DNA of 64,000 nucleotides from DASSFG01 sp035550375 (lineage in GTDB: Bacteria; Planctomycetota; Planctomycetia; Pirellulales; JAICIG01), in the NCBI GenBank assembly GCA_035550375.1, contig DASZPH010000076.1:1-64000 (forward strand), in the 5' to 3' direction. The position numbers and the translations under genes were made by a program. The notes under the pieces are model-generated. The model was not told the origin of the DNA. It did no database searches and worked only from the letters and a program-made list of their open reading frames with translations. Below, one piece after another: positions 33,300-41,466 of the stretch. Every line of letters starts with the position of its first letter. Position 1 is the first letter of the stretch.

Positions 33300-35483
33300 C
33301 TACGATTCCAATCCCAGGCGCTTATACTCCCCGGCTAACCAGCGGGGGATGTCGCTGCGATACCAGCGAGAGAACCAGCTCTCCGTCGGACCGCCGGGCA
33401 GGTTCGTCCAGGCTTCATCGAGGCCCAGATCGGTCACGAAGTGATAGGAGGGAGCAAACGTCGTTTCGCGGCGGGCCGCGCGCAGCAGATGCCCCTGAAA
33501 GGGCGTGGCATGGTTACCCAGCATCGGCATCTCTTGCGTGTGCATCCCCAACGCACGGCCGACGAACTGCGTCTCAAAGTAGCGATTGGTGAATTTGAAG
33601 GCGTTGGTTTTCGACCACGGCTGATCGACTTCGCCGGCCAACCTGGCCGCGGCGACGCGGATGAGCTCGCCCTTGTCGCGCCCCTGCCACCAGAGCGATT
33701 CGTCCTTCTTCAAGAGGCGGTCAATGCACGTGATCACCATCATCGAGAAGCCGGCCCGCGAGCAAAGGTAGAGCATTCGCCGCCAGCCGATCTCCTGCCC
33801 GAAGATTTCGAGCAGCACGTTGCGGTAAAGACGGGAGAAGAGGGTCGCCTCCAGGCTGTCGGGATCGTAGCGACAATCCCAGGCGGCGAGCCGGCGTTTG
33901 ACGTCTCCCTCCGGCAGGTGCGGAAGAAAGACGGCGACGAGGTCACGGGCCTGCGTGCTCACGACGTCGTATTGCAGCTCCTGCATGTCGGCCAACGTGG
34001 CCTGCGAAAGCTCTTGCAGCCGCTCGTCAATCCGCCGACGCCGGTAGTCGGGCAAAACCTGAGTCACCAGCCGCGGACCGCCGGGCAGATTGATGTCTTC
34101 GTTGGCGCTGGCGACATAACCTTCCGGCGGATCGTAAAGGCGCGGCAACTCGTCGCTGGCGACCCATCCTTGCCAGTGGTTCGCCGGATCCCAGGCAGGA
34201 ATCGGCAAGATGCCGCTGTATTGCGGCGGCCGGCGAGGAAAGCGGCCGTTCGTCTGCCAACCAATGTGCCCATCGCCGTCGGCAATCACCCAACACAACG
34301 TCGGCTGCGAACACGCACGTACGAGTTCCATCGCCTCGGCCGTATGCCGGCACTCGACGAGCCGCAACCAGGTGGAGATTGACTGGCCCGCCCCCTCCGC
34401 GTCGCCTGACCAAGCGGTCGAGAGGCATAATCCGCCGGCGCTGGTTTCGGGTTCGGATTCCAGCGTTCCCACGTCGTTGAAGTAGACTCGCATGGTTTGC
34501 GGGTCTTCTCCCTTGCGGCCGATCTCTTCGATCCGCACGTTGAAATCGCGCCACTCGTCACCCCGCCGATACTGCCAGCCGTCGGCGCCGGGCCGGCAAT
34601 CTTCGATGAAATAGTCGCAGGTGTCTCCCTTGAGGTAGGTCACGCCCCAGGCGAGACGATTCGTGCGGGCGACGGCGAACAACGGGCAACCGGGCAACGT
34701 GGCGCCCATCACGTAATGCTCGTCCCACTCCACCACCGCCTCGTACCAGATGGAGGGCAGGCGATTGACCTCCAGATGTGGGTCCGACGCCAGCAGGGCG
34801 TCGCCCGTGGCGCTGCGGGCGGGAGAGACGGCCCAGGCGTTGCTGCCCGCCAGCCGCGGCAGGTCGGTGATCAGCTCGAGCGCCTCGTCGGAGAGGCGGC
34901 TGGCGATCTTGATCTGCCGCAGCAGGTCGAAGTCGGCGCTGTCCAGCAGGGGAGCGAACAGCTCCTTGAGCTTGTCGCGATCGACCCCGGCCTGAATCAG
35001 CTCCACCAGCAGCCGCTCGTTTTGCTGCTGGCTGACGACCAGCCCCGCGTAATTCAGGAGGTTGCCCACCAGCAGCACCGACTGCTGGTTCCAGGGTTGC
35101 GGATGAAAGCCGACGGCCCACATCGGCAACGAGCGGCCGGCCCGCTTCATGCCGTCGTTCACTCCCTGGCAGTAGGCGGTCAGGTTGCTGAACGTGAGGT
35201 CGTCGAGCGAGGCGACTTCCCGCTCCAGGTGCAAGTAGAGCCCCACGCGGCGAAAAAAGCGGTCGGTCTCGACCAGCTCGGGCTTGTCGGCGATCAGTTC
35301 GGCGGAGCGACCGCTGGCGACGGCCTGCGAGAAGAGGATCTGCGTCGGCCGATCGAGCGCATGCAAATAGCCCAGACCATACAGAGCGCTGGGCCAGTCG
35401 TTCGCCCGGATGTGCGGCACGCCGTTGTCGTCGCGGGCGGCCGAGAATCTGCGGCGGGGGTTCTTGATCCGCAGGGGCTTCAC
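33300..35483 (-). CDS. Penicillin acylase family Ntn-hydrolase
   Basis: About 727 residues from a GTG at 35483; the frame is open 36 codons further (35591) across the small ribosomal gene, which argues for the shorter form. The family order is alpha part, linker, then the beta chain beginning at an autocatalytic Ser in LAGSNAWAVSPARSATGDAL (Ser214 in this numbering), followed by LLASDPHLEVNRLPS, WGVTYLKGDTCDYF and GHIGWQTNGRFPRRP. Penicillin/acyl-homoserine-lactone acylases cleave amides of hydrophobic acyl groups. The start is uncertain: no signal peptide is visible in frame, although characterised relatives are exported. The beta-chain C-terminus is complete (IPRWLAGEYKRLGLE). Stand-alone gene with a repeat pair downstream of it. 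Confidence 0.85.
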   Translation of the reverse strand: MKPLRIKNPRRRFSAARDDNGVPHIRANDWPSALYGLGYLHALDRPTQILFSQAVASGRSAELIADKPELVETDRFFRRVGLYLHLEREVASLDDLTFSNLTAYCQGVNDGMKRAGRSLPMWAVGFHPQPWNQQSVLLVGNLLNYAGLVVSQQQNERLLVELIQAGVDRDKLKELFAPLLDSADFDLLRQIKIASRLSDEALELITDLPRLAGSNAWAVSPARSATGDALLASDPHLEVNRLPSIWYEAVVEWDEHYVMGATLPGCPLFAVARTNRLAWGVTYLKGDTCDYFIEDCRPGADGWQYRRGDEWRDFNVRIEEIGRKGEDPQTMRVYFNDVGTLESEPETSAGGLCLSTAWSGDAEGAGQSISTWLRLVECRHTAEAMELVRACSQPTLCWVIADGDGHIGWQTNGRFPRRPPQYSGILPIPAWDPANHWQGWVASDELPRLYDPPEGYVASANEDINLPGGPRLVTQVLPDYRRRRIDERLQELSQATLADMQELQYDVVSTQARDLVAVFLPHLPEGDVKRRLAAWDCRYDPDSLEATLFSRLYRNVLLEIFGQEIGWRRMLYLCSRAGFSMMVITCIDRLLKKDESLWWQGRDKGELIRVAAARLAGEVDQPWSKTNAFKFTNRYFETQFVGRALGMHTQEMPMLGNHATPFQGHLLRAARRETTFAPSYHFVTDLGLDEAWTNLPGGPTESWFSRWYRSDIPRWLAGEYKRLGLES

Positions 35484-35562
35484 AATCAGCAGGCCATCGT
35501 GCCGTGTGCGTCTTGCAGTGTGCCTCGAGCAGTCATGCCACTGGCGGAGCGAGAGCGGCCGG

Positions 35563-35652
35563 TTAACCCTTGCGATGGCGAATCTTGGCACGCATGCGGC
35601 GCTTCTTGCGGCCGATCTTGCGTCGTCCCTTCCCGGTCTTCTTCGTTCCCAC
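35563..35652 (-). CDS. 29-residue bS22/AURKAIP1-COX24-type ribosomal protein
   Basis: Reading the minus strand from the GTG at 35652 to the TAA at 35563 gives 29 residues: MGTKKTGKGRRKIGRKKRR, then MRAKIRHRKG. More than half are Lys or Arg. The KIGRKKRRMRAKIRHRK block matches the AURKAIP1/COX24 domain shared by mycobacterial bS22 and mitochondrial mS38, a tiny subunit protein at the decoding-site helix. GGGAG lies six bases before the GTG. It sits 79 bp upstream of the acylase start chosen here, and 284 bp from the divergent ispE start. The residues are known for this family; the ribosomal role is by homology. Confidence 0.82.
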   Translation of the reverse strand: MGTKKTGKGRRKIGRKKRRMRAKIRHRKG

Positions 35653-35732
35653 TCGTTGCTCCCACTGAAAAGAATTCCACGATGCTAAACGTGCATAGTA
35701 GCAAATCCCGGTCCGACGGCAAGATCGCTCGT

Positions 35733-35806
35733 GTTGACCCAAAGTTGGCCCTTCGCTAGAATTCGCGATGGGTCAACAGAAGTGTTTTTCGAGTTGAGGT
35801 TGACCC
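35733..35806. promoter_or_regulatory. Three GTTGACCC sites in the ispE / ribosomal gene divergent region
   Basis: GTTGACCC occurs at 35733-35740 and 35799-35806, and its exact inverse GGGTCAAC at 35770-35777. All lie in the 284-bp gap between the 29-residue gene and ispE. The first two form an 8-bp inverted repeat. They could be operator half-sites of a shared regulator or a hairpin in a leader; no protein can be named. Confidence 0.35.
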
Positions 35807-35936
35807 TCGCTCGTAAATCATAATCGTCGGTCGTCTCAGGCCAATCACGCATCGCACGCCCAGTCTTCGCGTGAAAAAGTTGTTGATCGGTTGCGGTTTC
35901 TGAAAGTAAGCCGGGGCAAGAGCAGGAACGCGTAGG

Positions 35937-36848
35937 ATGCACGTTCGCTCGACGGGCGCGGGAGTCGAGGTTCTCGCGCCGGCCAAGTTGAATCTGTTTC
36001 TTGAGGTCCTCGGCAAGCGCCGCGACGGGTTCCATGAGATCGAAACGCTCATGTACCCCATCGGGCTGTACGACACGCTGCTCTTTAGCGACGACCCGGG
36101 CGGACAGATAAGCCTGACCTGCCAGCAGACGGCCGAACCGGGCGTTCAGGCGGCGACCAGCGGCGCGGAAGCCCTTCCCGCGGGAGCCGACAACCTCGTG
36201 GTGCGGGCCGTGGAACTGGTGCGTCGCCGTCTGGGGGTCACGAACGGCGCCCGGCTGCGATTGATCAAGCGCATTCCGCTGGCGGCGGGGCTGGCGGGGG
36301 GCTCGAGCGACGCCGCGGCGGCCCTGTTCGCCGCCAACCGCGTCTGGCGGCTCGGACTCGCGCGGGGGGAACTGGCGGCCCTCGCCGCGGAACTCGGGAG
36401 CGATATCCCGTTTTTCCTGCACGGCGGGCCCGCCGTTTGCCGCGGACGGGGCGAGATCATCGAGCCAACCTCCGGACTGGGACAGCTTCATTTTGTCGTG
36501 GTTCGGCCGCCCGCTGGGCTATCGACGGCCGACGTGTACCGAGCCTGCCGGCCCTCGGCCGAGGCGCGCCGCGTGGGAGGACTGATCGAGACGCTACGGC
36601 GAGGCTCGCTGGCGGGCGCGGCAGGCTGTTTGCACAACGCCCTACAAGCGGCAGCCGAAGCGCTCTCGCCGTGGATCGCCCGGCTGAGCCGCGTGTTCAG
36701 CCAACTCGACTTTTTGGGGCATCGCATGAGCGGCAGCGGTACGAGTTACTTCGGACTATGTCGGCATGCCCGCCACGCACGGCGGCTTGCCGCTTTGTTG
36801 CGGGCACGTGGCGTAGGGCGCGTCTACGCCGTTCAAGGTACGTGTTGA
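35937..36848 (+). CDS. ispE: 4-diphosphocytidyl-2-C-methyl-D-erythritol kinase
   Basis: 303 residues. IspE phosphorylates CDP-ME in the non-mevalonate isoprenoid pathway. GHMP-kinase signatures are complete: Lys17 in APAKLNLFLEV, ATP loop PLAAGLAGGSSDAAAAL (114-130), catalytic Asp156 in GSDIPFFL, and the C-terminal GHRMSGSGTSYFG. The N-terminus includes a short extension before the first strand (MHVRSTGAGVEV); the ATG is preceded by AGGA and gives the right frame, so I keep it. spoVG follows 22 bp downstream. The same order, ispE then spoVG with genes between, is known from Bacillus, where the intervening genes are purR and yabJ; here they are absent. Confidence 0.96.
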   Translation: MHVRSTGAGVEVLAPAKLNLFLEVLGKRRDGFHEIETLMYPIGLYDTLLFSDDPGGQISLTCQQTAEPGVQAATSGAEALPAGADNLVVRAVELVRRRLGVTNGARLRLIKRIPLAAGLAGGSSDAAAALFAANRVWRLGLARGELAALAAELGSDIPFFLHGGPAVCRGRGEIIEPTSGLGQLHFVVVRPPAGLSTADVYRACRPSAEARRVGGLIETLRRGSLAGAAGCLHNALQAAAEALSPWIARLSRVFSQLDFLGHRMSGSGTSYFGLCRHARHARRLAALLRARGVGRVYAVQGTC

Positions 36849-36870
36849 TCGACCGGCAAGGAGAACAGCC

Positions 36871-37524
36871 GTGGAAATCACCGAGGTGCGCATCAAGCTT
36901 ATGGAAGATGCCGGCGAGCGTCTGCAAGGCTTCTGCTCAATCACGTTTGACAACTGTTTCGTGGTCCGCGATTTGAAGATCATCGACGGGGCGAACGGTC
37001 CCTTCGTGGCCATGCCCAGCCGCAAGCTCACGGCGCACTGCCCCGGCTGCGGGTCAAAGAACCATCTGCGGGCGTCATACTGCAACCAGTGTGGCCGGCG
37101 ACTGAACGAGGATCGGGTGGCCAAAGACGACGACGGCCGCGCCAAGCTCTACGCCGACATCGCCCACCCAATCAACTGCTCGTGCCGCGAGATGATCCAG
37201 GAGAAGGTGATCCGTGCCTTCCGCGACGAAGTCGAACGCTCGAAACTTCCCGGCTACATGCCGAGCTACGATGACTTTGATGAGCCCGATTTCGAGCGTC
37301 CCGCGCGGCGGTCGAAACCGGCGCCTGCCGCGGCAGTACGAGCGGCTCCGACGGAGGGCGAAAGGACGAAGATCGAACCAGCCGAAGTGATTCCTCGCGC
37401 CCCGCACACGGTGGTTACGCAGGTCGCTGCTCCGGCGGCGCCCGCCCCACGGACCGCCCCTGCCTCGGGGCAACCTATCGCCCGCGCCAACAAGCACAGC
37501 ACGTTTGGCGCGGGGATTTGGTGA
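36871..37524 (+). CDS. spoVG: SpoVG-family protein with inserted zinc ribbon and long C-terminal tail
   Basis: 217 residues from a GTG with AAGGAG nine bases upstream. The SpoVG core is clear: EITEVRIKL at the start, VVRDLKIIDGANGPFVAMPS (31-50) and DIAHPINCSCREMIQ (96-110), which in Bacillus SpoVG are separated by about ten residues. Here a 40-residue insert holds four Cys at 57, 60, 71 and 74 (CPGC ... CNQC), a double-knuckle zinc ribbon. The C-terminal 85 residues are Pro/Ala-rich and disordered. Bacillus SpoVG binds DNA and RNA and affects sporulation and virulence genes. The zinc ribbon may change its nucleic-acid or partner binding. Translated with ispE, 22 bp upstream. Confidence 0.9.
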   Translation: MEITEVRIKLMEDAGERLQGFCSITFDNCFVVRDLKIIDGANGPFVAMPSRKLTAHCPGCGSKNHLRASYCNQCGRRLNEDRVAKDDDGRAKLYADIAHPINCSCREMIQEKVIRAFRDEVERSKLPGYMPSYDDFDEPDFERPARRSKPAPAAAVRAAPTEGERTKIEPAEVIPRAPHTVVTQVAAPAAPAPRTAPASGQPIARANKHSTFGAGIW

Positions 37525-37560
37525 GTCGTAGGAACGTCGGCGGCAGCAGGCCGTGAGCCC

Positions 37561-38193
37561 TCATTCATCTTTCGGAGGCGAGTAGAAGGCCTCCGCCGCT
37601 TTCAGATACTCGGCCAGGGGAGGCAAACCGGCCTCTTTGCGGCGATCGTCAACATGCTCCTCGTCGTCGATCGGATGGGGCTCGAGCTTTCCGTTCAAAT
37701 CGCGGAGTTGCGTCCCGTAGACTTGCTTCTGTTTGTCGGCGACCCGGACCCGGTCGGTGAGATAGGCCAGGTCCTGCCGCGAAGCGTCGTTCCTTTTGAC
37801 TGCCGTCGTTAACAGCTCCAGGCATTTCTTTTGAAACGTCGGGTTAAGGTCGGCATGCTGAACCAGAATCCAGGCGGCGTGGGCGCCGTCTTCACCGACG
37901 AGCGCCTGGCCGGGCCAGCCTTGCCGCTCAATCACCTCCTGTAGCCACGCCGTGTTCTCGCGGTCGACCTTCGTGAGCTCCTGAACCGTGGCGTCATCCG
38001 GTTTACGCTTGACGAGTTTTCTCCGGACCACCTGATCCTTTTCCATCCGATCGAGCAGTTCCTGGCGGAGCTTCTCGTTCTTGACGGTATTTCCTTGAGG
38101 CGTCTTGTCTTCCGCGACGGTTGGCTCGGCGACCGACCAGTCACTGACCGCGAAGAACGACAACGCGATGAAGACGAGCCACGGCCGTGGCAT
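37561..38193 (-). CDS. DUF6624-type exported protein
   Basis: 210 residues from the ATG at 38193; an earlier Met adds ten residues before the signal. The signal peptide is PWLVFIALSFFAVSDWSVAE. The mature part shows the DUF6624 pattern: LLDRMEKDQVVR, a Trp-containing IERQGWPGQALVGEDGAHAAWILVQHAD, then YLTDRVRVADKQKQVYGTQL. The conserved Asp, Trp and His residues are suggestive of an enzyme, but no activity is known. It converges with spoVG, 36 bp apart. Confidence 0.75.
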   Translation of the reverse strand: MPRPWLVFIALSFFAVSDWSVAEPTVAEDKTPQGNTVKNEKLRQELLDRMEKDQVVRRKLVKRKPDDATVQELTKVDRENTAWLQEVIERQGWPGQALVGEDGAHAAWILVQHADLNPTFQKKCLELLTTAVKRNDASRQDLAYLTDRVRVADKQKQVYGTQLRDLNGKLEPHPIDDEEHVDDRRKEAGLPPLAEYLKAAEAFYSPPKDE

Positions 38194-38326
38194 GCAACAC
38201 CTCCATGTTGAGAGAAGGACCATCCGGCGACAAAACGGAGCCGCCTATCGCCGCGCAAACATGTTACCGAGCGAAGACTCGATCCGGAAAGCCCAGAAGA
38301 CGCTGCGCCAAACGGTCCCACGCGCC

Positions 38327-39607
38327 TCAGCAGGAAACCAGATCGGGCTCCGTCGACGTGCACGTCGCGTCGATTGCGTCGTCTTCCGCCTCCAGGCTGG
38401 AAACGAAGGCGCAGCCGATCCGATACTGTGTCGGCTCGTCGGAGAGGGCCGTCACGTTGACCACGTTGGCCACCATATAGCGCGTCTGGGCGCCCGCGCC
38501 GAGTCGAACCACGACGGCCCTAAACTCCGGCGCCGACTCGGAGATCAGCGAGATGCCGTTGGCCGAGATGTCGCTGGAACGCATCGGGCTGAACGCGTGC
38601 GCGGGGGGGATGCCCATTCCGCCATGATAGACGGCCACTTGCTGCACCGAGTCGAACGGGTGCCGCACCAGCCCCTTGTCGAACTGAATCGGCACGGCCT
38701 CACCGCCGTTGTGTAGGTAGGCGCGGTCCCGGCCGTTTTGCTTGGCCGCAGAGAGGGCGTCGTCGGCCCGCTTGATCAGGGTTTCCGCCTCGTCTTCGGC
38801 CAGCGCCACGGCCACCCCGATGCTAACCGTCACCGGAAATTCGCAGCCCCCCTCAGCAAACGTACGTCCCGCGATGGTGGCCCGCAGCCGCTCGGCCACG
38901 TTGGACGCGTCCGATAGCTTGGTACCCGGCAGAATGAGGCCGAACTCCTCTCCGCCGTAGCGGGCCGCCACGTCCATCGGACGGATGGCCTTTGATTGGA
39001 TGCCCGCCAGCCACTTCAAGACGGAGTCGCCGGTCGGTCGCCCATGGCGATCGTTGATCTGTTTGAGGCGGTCGACGTCCACCAGCACGAGGGCAACCGG
39101 CACCTTGTACCTTTGCCACTGGTCGATGCGGCGGACCAGTTCCTCGTCGAAGCTGCGCCGGTTGGGCAAGCCCGTGAGCCCGTCGGTGCGCGATTCCGCG
39201 GCCAGCTCGTCGACCGTCTGCCGCTGCTTAAGAATCTCGGCTTGGGAATTCGCCAGGTCGGCCTGAAGACGCCGGTTGGCGAGCAGCATGGCGGCGGCTA
39301 CGGCCATAAGAGACGAGGGGTCGTCTGGAGAAACGGCCGAGAGTTCTTCGGCCAGTTCGTCCACCTCGACTGCGTGCCGGCTGATATTCCCCTCGACCTT
39401 GTCCAGGAGAGTCGCCAGCCAGGCCTCGTGCTCGGGAGAGCGTTCCGGGGCCGGCCGCGGTTGTTGAGCCTGGTCGCTCGTAGCGAGGGCGGCGGGAACG
39501 GCCGGCGTCTCTTCGCTCCGCTTCTTGAAGACGAAGGTTTGCAGCAAATACAAAATGGCGGCGCCAAGCAGGCAATTGGCCAGCGCCCCCAGTACAAAAA
39601 GCACCAT
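38327..39607 (-). CDS. Membrane-anchored diguanylate cyclase with C-terminal PilZ-like domain
   Basis: 426 residues from the ATG at 39607, chosen because it starts a membrane segment (VLFVLGALANCLLGAAILYLL). A helical linker covers about 55-140. The GGDEF domain (140-310) has the active-site loop Arg216-Tyr-Gly-Gly-Glu-Glu-Phe (GGEEF 218-222), an active variant of GGDEF, and the inhibitory c-di-GMP site RPMD at 209-212, five residues before it. The C-terminal part from about 325 contains FSPMRSSDISANGISLIS, the DxSxxG motif of PilZ-type c-di-GMP receptors; the RxxxR half is weak. Synthase and possible receptor in one chain suggest self-sensing of c-di-GMP. Single gene. Confidence 0.88.
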   Translation of the reverse strand: MVLFVLGALANCLLGAAILYLLQTFVFKKRSEETPAVPAALATSDQAQQPRPAPERSPEHEAWLATLLDKVEGNISRHAVEVDELAEELSAVSPDDPSSLMAVAAAMLLANRRLQADLANSQAEILKQRQTVDELAAESRTDGLTGLPNRRSFDEELVRRIDQWQRYKVPVALVLVDVDRLKQINDRHGRPTGDSVLKWLAGIQSKAIRPMDVAARYGGEEFGLILPGTKLSDASNVAERLRATIAGRTFAEGGCEFPVTVSIGVAVALAEDEAETLIKRADDALSAAKQNGRDRAYLHNGGEAVPIQFDKGLVRHPFDSVQQVAVYHGGMGIPPAHAFSPMRSSDISANGISLISESAPEFRAVVVRLGAGAQTRYMVANVVNVTALSDEPTQYRIGCAFVSSLEAEDDAIDATCTSTEPDLVSC

Positions 39608-39924
39608 GGTGAATTCCAGCGTTCGTTCTCGTTCGCCGCCCGCGTCCGCTAATTTGCGGCAGCCGCCGTGGCTGAGGGGTGGGCCGATGTGACCGTGCGA
39701 CGTCGCCGACGGGTCGGAAACGATCGACAGCCAATCGAAGGATAGCTTATTCTGCGAGGTCGACGAGGAAGGTTCGGTTTTTCCCAAACGCTTGCGGCGA
39801 CGGGGCTTCGGCGCCCGTCTTCGAGATCAAGGCTTGCGAGCTGAGAACAGATCGAAGCTCGACCTAACCCGCCTCCGTACAATGGGAACATGCCATCCCT
39901 GACCTGACGTTAAGCGCCTCGTAC
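39608..39924. other. Intergenic region between the divergent cyclase and fxsA genes
   Basis: 317 bp. The cyclase frame is open 60 codons further upstream (to 39787) but that extension has no domain and precedes the membrane anchor. I see no other coding signal, repeat or clear promoter. Confidence 0.4.
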
Positions 39925-40389
39925 ATGTTTCTGCGTATCCTGTTCCTGCTGACCCTCTTGCCGCTGGTCGAGCTGGTTCTGCTTGTGTGGCTGAGCGCCC
40001 ACACCGACTGGCGGTTGACGGTGCTCTTTGTTCTGGGCACCGGCGCGCTCGGAGCCTGGTTGATTCGCTGGCAGGGCTGGCGGGCATGGCGGAACATCCG
40101 GGACGAACTGGCTCGCGGCGAATTGCCCGCGGAATCGATTCAGGACGGGCTGTTCATCCTGGTGGCCGGCTTGCTGCTCATAACGCCGGGCGTCCTGACC
40201 GACGTGGCGGGCGTGGTGCTCCTCGTGCCGCCGTTTCGGCGGGCTTTGGGCAAATGGCTGCGACGGCGGTGGCGTACCACGTTCGCCGTTCGTTCGTTCA
40301 GCACGGGCGGCGGATGGGAGCCCGGCGGCCGCGAGCCGGACGGCACGGTCATCGACGTCGCGTCGACGCCCGCCACTCGGCCGGACTGA
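39925..40389 (+). CDS. fxsA: FxsA family membrane protein
   Basis: 154 residues. The FxsA pattern holds: an N-terminal segment LRILFLLTLLPLVELVLLVWL, then TGALGAWLIRWQGWRAWRNI, and a third span GLFILVAGLLLITPGVLTDVAGVVLLVPPFR with the characteristic LITPGVLTD motif. A polar C-tail with Gly, Arg and Asp follows. In E. coli, FxsA overproduction relieves F exclusion of phage T7; its ordinary role is unknown. Isolated, with the ABC exporter converging 132 bp away. Confidence 0.9.
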   Translation: MFLRILFLLTLLPLVELVLLVWLSAHTDWRLTVLFVLGTGALGAWLIRWQGWRAWRNIRDELARGELPAESIQDGLFILVAGLLLITPGVLTDVAGVVLLVPPFRRALGKWLRRRWRTTFAVRSFSTGGGWEPGGREPDGTVIDVASTPATRPD

Positions 40390-40521
40390 TCGCGACGCGG
40401 GGCAAAGTATCGGCGATGCTAGGGGTGATTACTCCATAGATTGGCGGACGTTTAGACGCCGCAGGCTGTTCGCCTTGGCTGCCCTCGCGACTGTTATCGC
40501 CCTAACATAGCGAGGATTAAT

Positions 40522-41346
40522 TTAGCTGCTCGCGCTGCGGTAGCTGGCGAGCGCCCTTTTGAAAATAGCTCGCGAGGCAAGCAGGCTGGCGGCCGTGGCC
40601 AGCAGTGCGAAACCGGCCAGCCACCAGTTGTCCGGATCGAGCGGTTTGGCCAGGAGCCGTGCAGGCACGTTCACCACCACCAGGATCGGCACCACGAAGG
40701 TGAACGCCAGCCGCAGCGGCGTGCCGATCGGGCCGCGATAAATCTCCATCGGATACCGAGAAAAATTCGTGATGTAGAACCAGAAGTCGTACAGGCTCTG
40801 GTTGCGCCCCAGCCAGACGCTCATGCTGGACAGGACGATCATCAGGCTGTAAAGAATCGCCAGCCCGCAGCCCAGGTAGAGCGGGTAGAGCAGGCACTGC
40901 AACAGGGGCGGCCGGTAGTCCAACTGGCCCAGCGCATAAACGAGCAGCCCTCCGGCGAACACAAAGTTCGCCAGGCTCGACCATTCGATGCGCTCAAACG
41001 AAATCACAAACTGCGTGTCGATCGGCTTGAGCAGGGCGAAGTCGAGATTCCCGGTCCGGATCAGCTCGCTGAACTCGTTGGCGTTGGGCATGAAGAAGGT
41101 TTGTACGAGGCTGTTCACGAACAGCGTCGTGCAAAGGAAGATGAAAAATTCGTACTTGTGCCAGCCGGTCTGGGCGCCGATTTCTCCCGTGTATTCGAAG
41201 ATCAGCACGTAGAAGCCGAGGTTCATCAACACCCAGGAGAGCGACGAGACGCAATCGATCACAAAATTGGCGCGGAACGTCATGTCGCGCACCAGGCTGT
41301 TGCGGGCGAACGTCAGCAGAACCTTGAAGTAGTTAGGCCCCGACAT
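40522..41346 (-). CDS. ABC-2 family permease, second subunit
   Basis: 274 residues, six predicted membrane spans. Family signs are NSLVRDMTFRANFVIDC near the N-terminus, a long amphipathic loop with ELIRTGNLDFALLKPIDTQ, and a terminal pair of spans. That LIRTGNLD... LLKPI motif is the hallmark of ABC2_membrane_6-type permeases. The partner permease carries IRNGEIKKFLIQPID in the equivalent place. The gene is the last of a three-gene operon (ATPase, permease, permease) on the minus strand, 120 bp after the first permease; a palindromic repeat (41362-41388) lies in that gap. Substrate unknown. Confidence 0.88.
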   Translation of the reverse strand: MSGPNYFKVLLTFARNSLVRDMTFRANFVIDCVSSLSWVLMNLGFYVLIFEYTGEIGAQTGWHKYEFFIFLCTTLFVNSLVQTFFMPNANEFSELIRTGNLDFALLKPIDTQFVISFERIEWSSLANFVFAGGLLVYALGQLDYRPPLLQCLLYPLYLGCGLAILYSLMIVLSSMSVWLGRNQSLYDFWFYITNFSRYPMEIYRGPIGTPLRLAFTFVVPILVVVNVPARLLAKPLDPDNWWLAGFALLATAASLLASRAIFKRALASYRSASS

Positions 41347-41361
41347 CTTGTAGCTCCTTTA

Positions 41362-41388
41362 CCGCCCTCTCCCACGGGGAGAGGGCGG
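41362..41388. repeat. Palindromic repeat in the ABC exporter operon (12-bp arms)
   Basis: CCGCCCTCTCCC at 41362-41373 and its exact inverse GGGAGAGGGCGG at 41377-41388 around ACG. The inner nine bases are the same as in the element at 2350-2370 in hisH. It separates the two permease genes and could form a stable RNA stem that alters expression of the last gene. Confidence 0.75.
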
Positions 41389-41466
41389 CCAGCGCGCCTA
41401 AACGGTCTCCACCTGTCAAAAAAATCGCCTCATCACCTTGGCGAGGTCGTCACTCCAAGAACCGTC

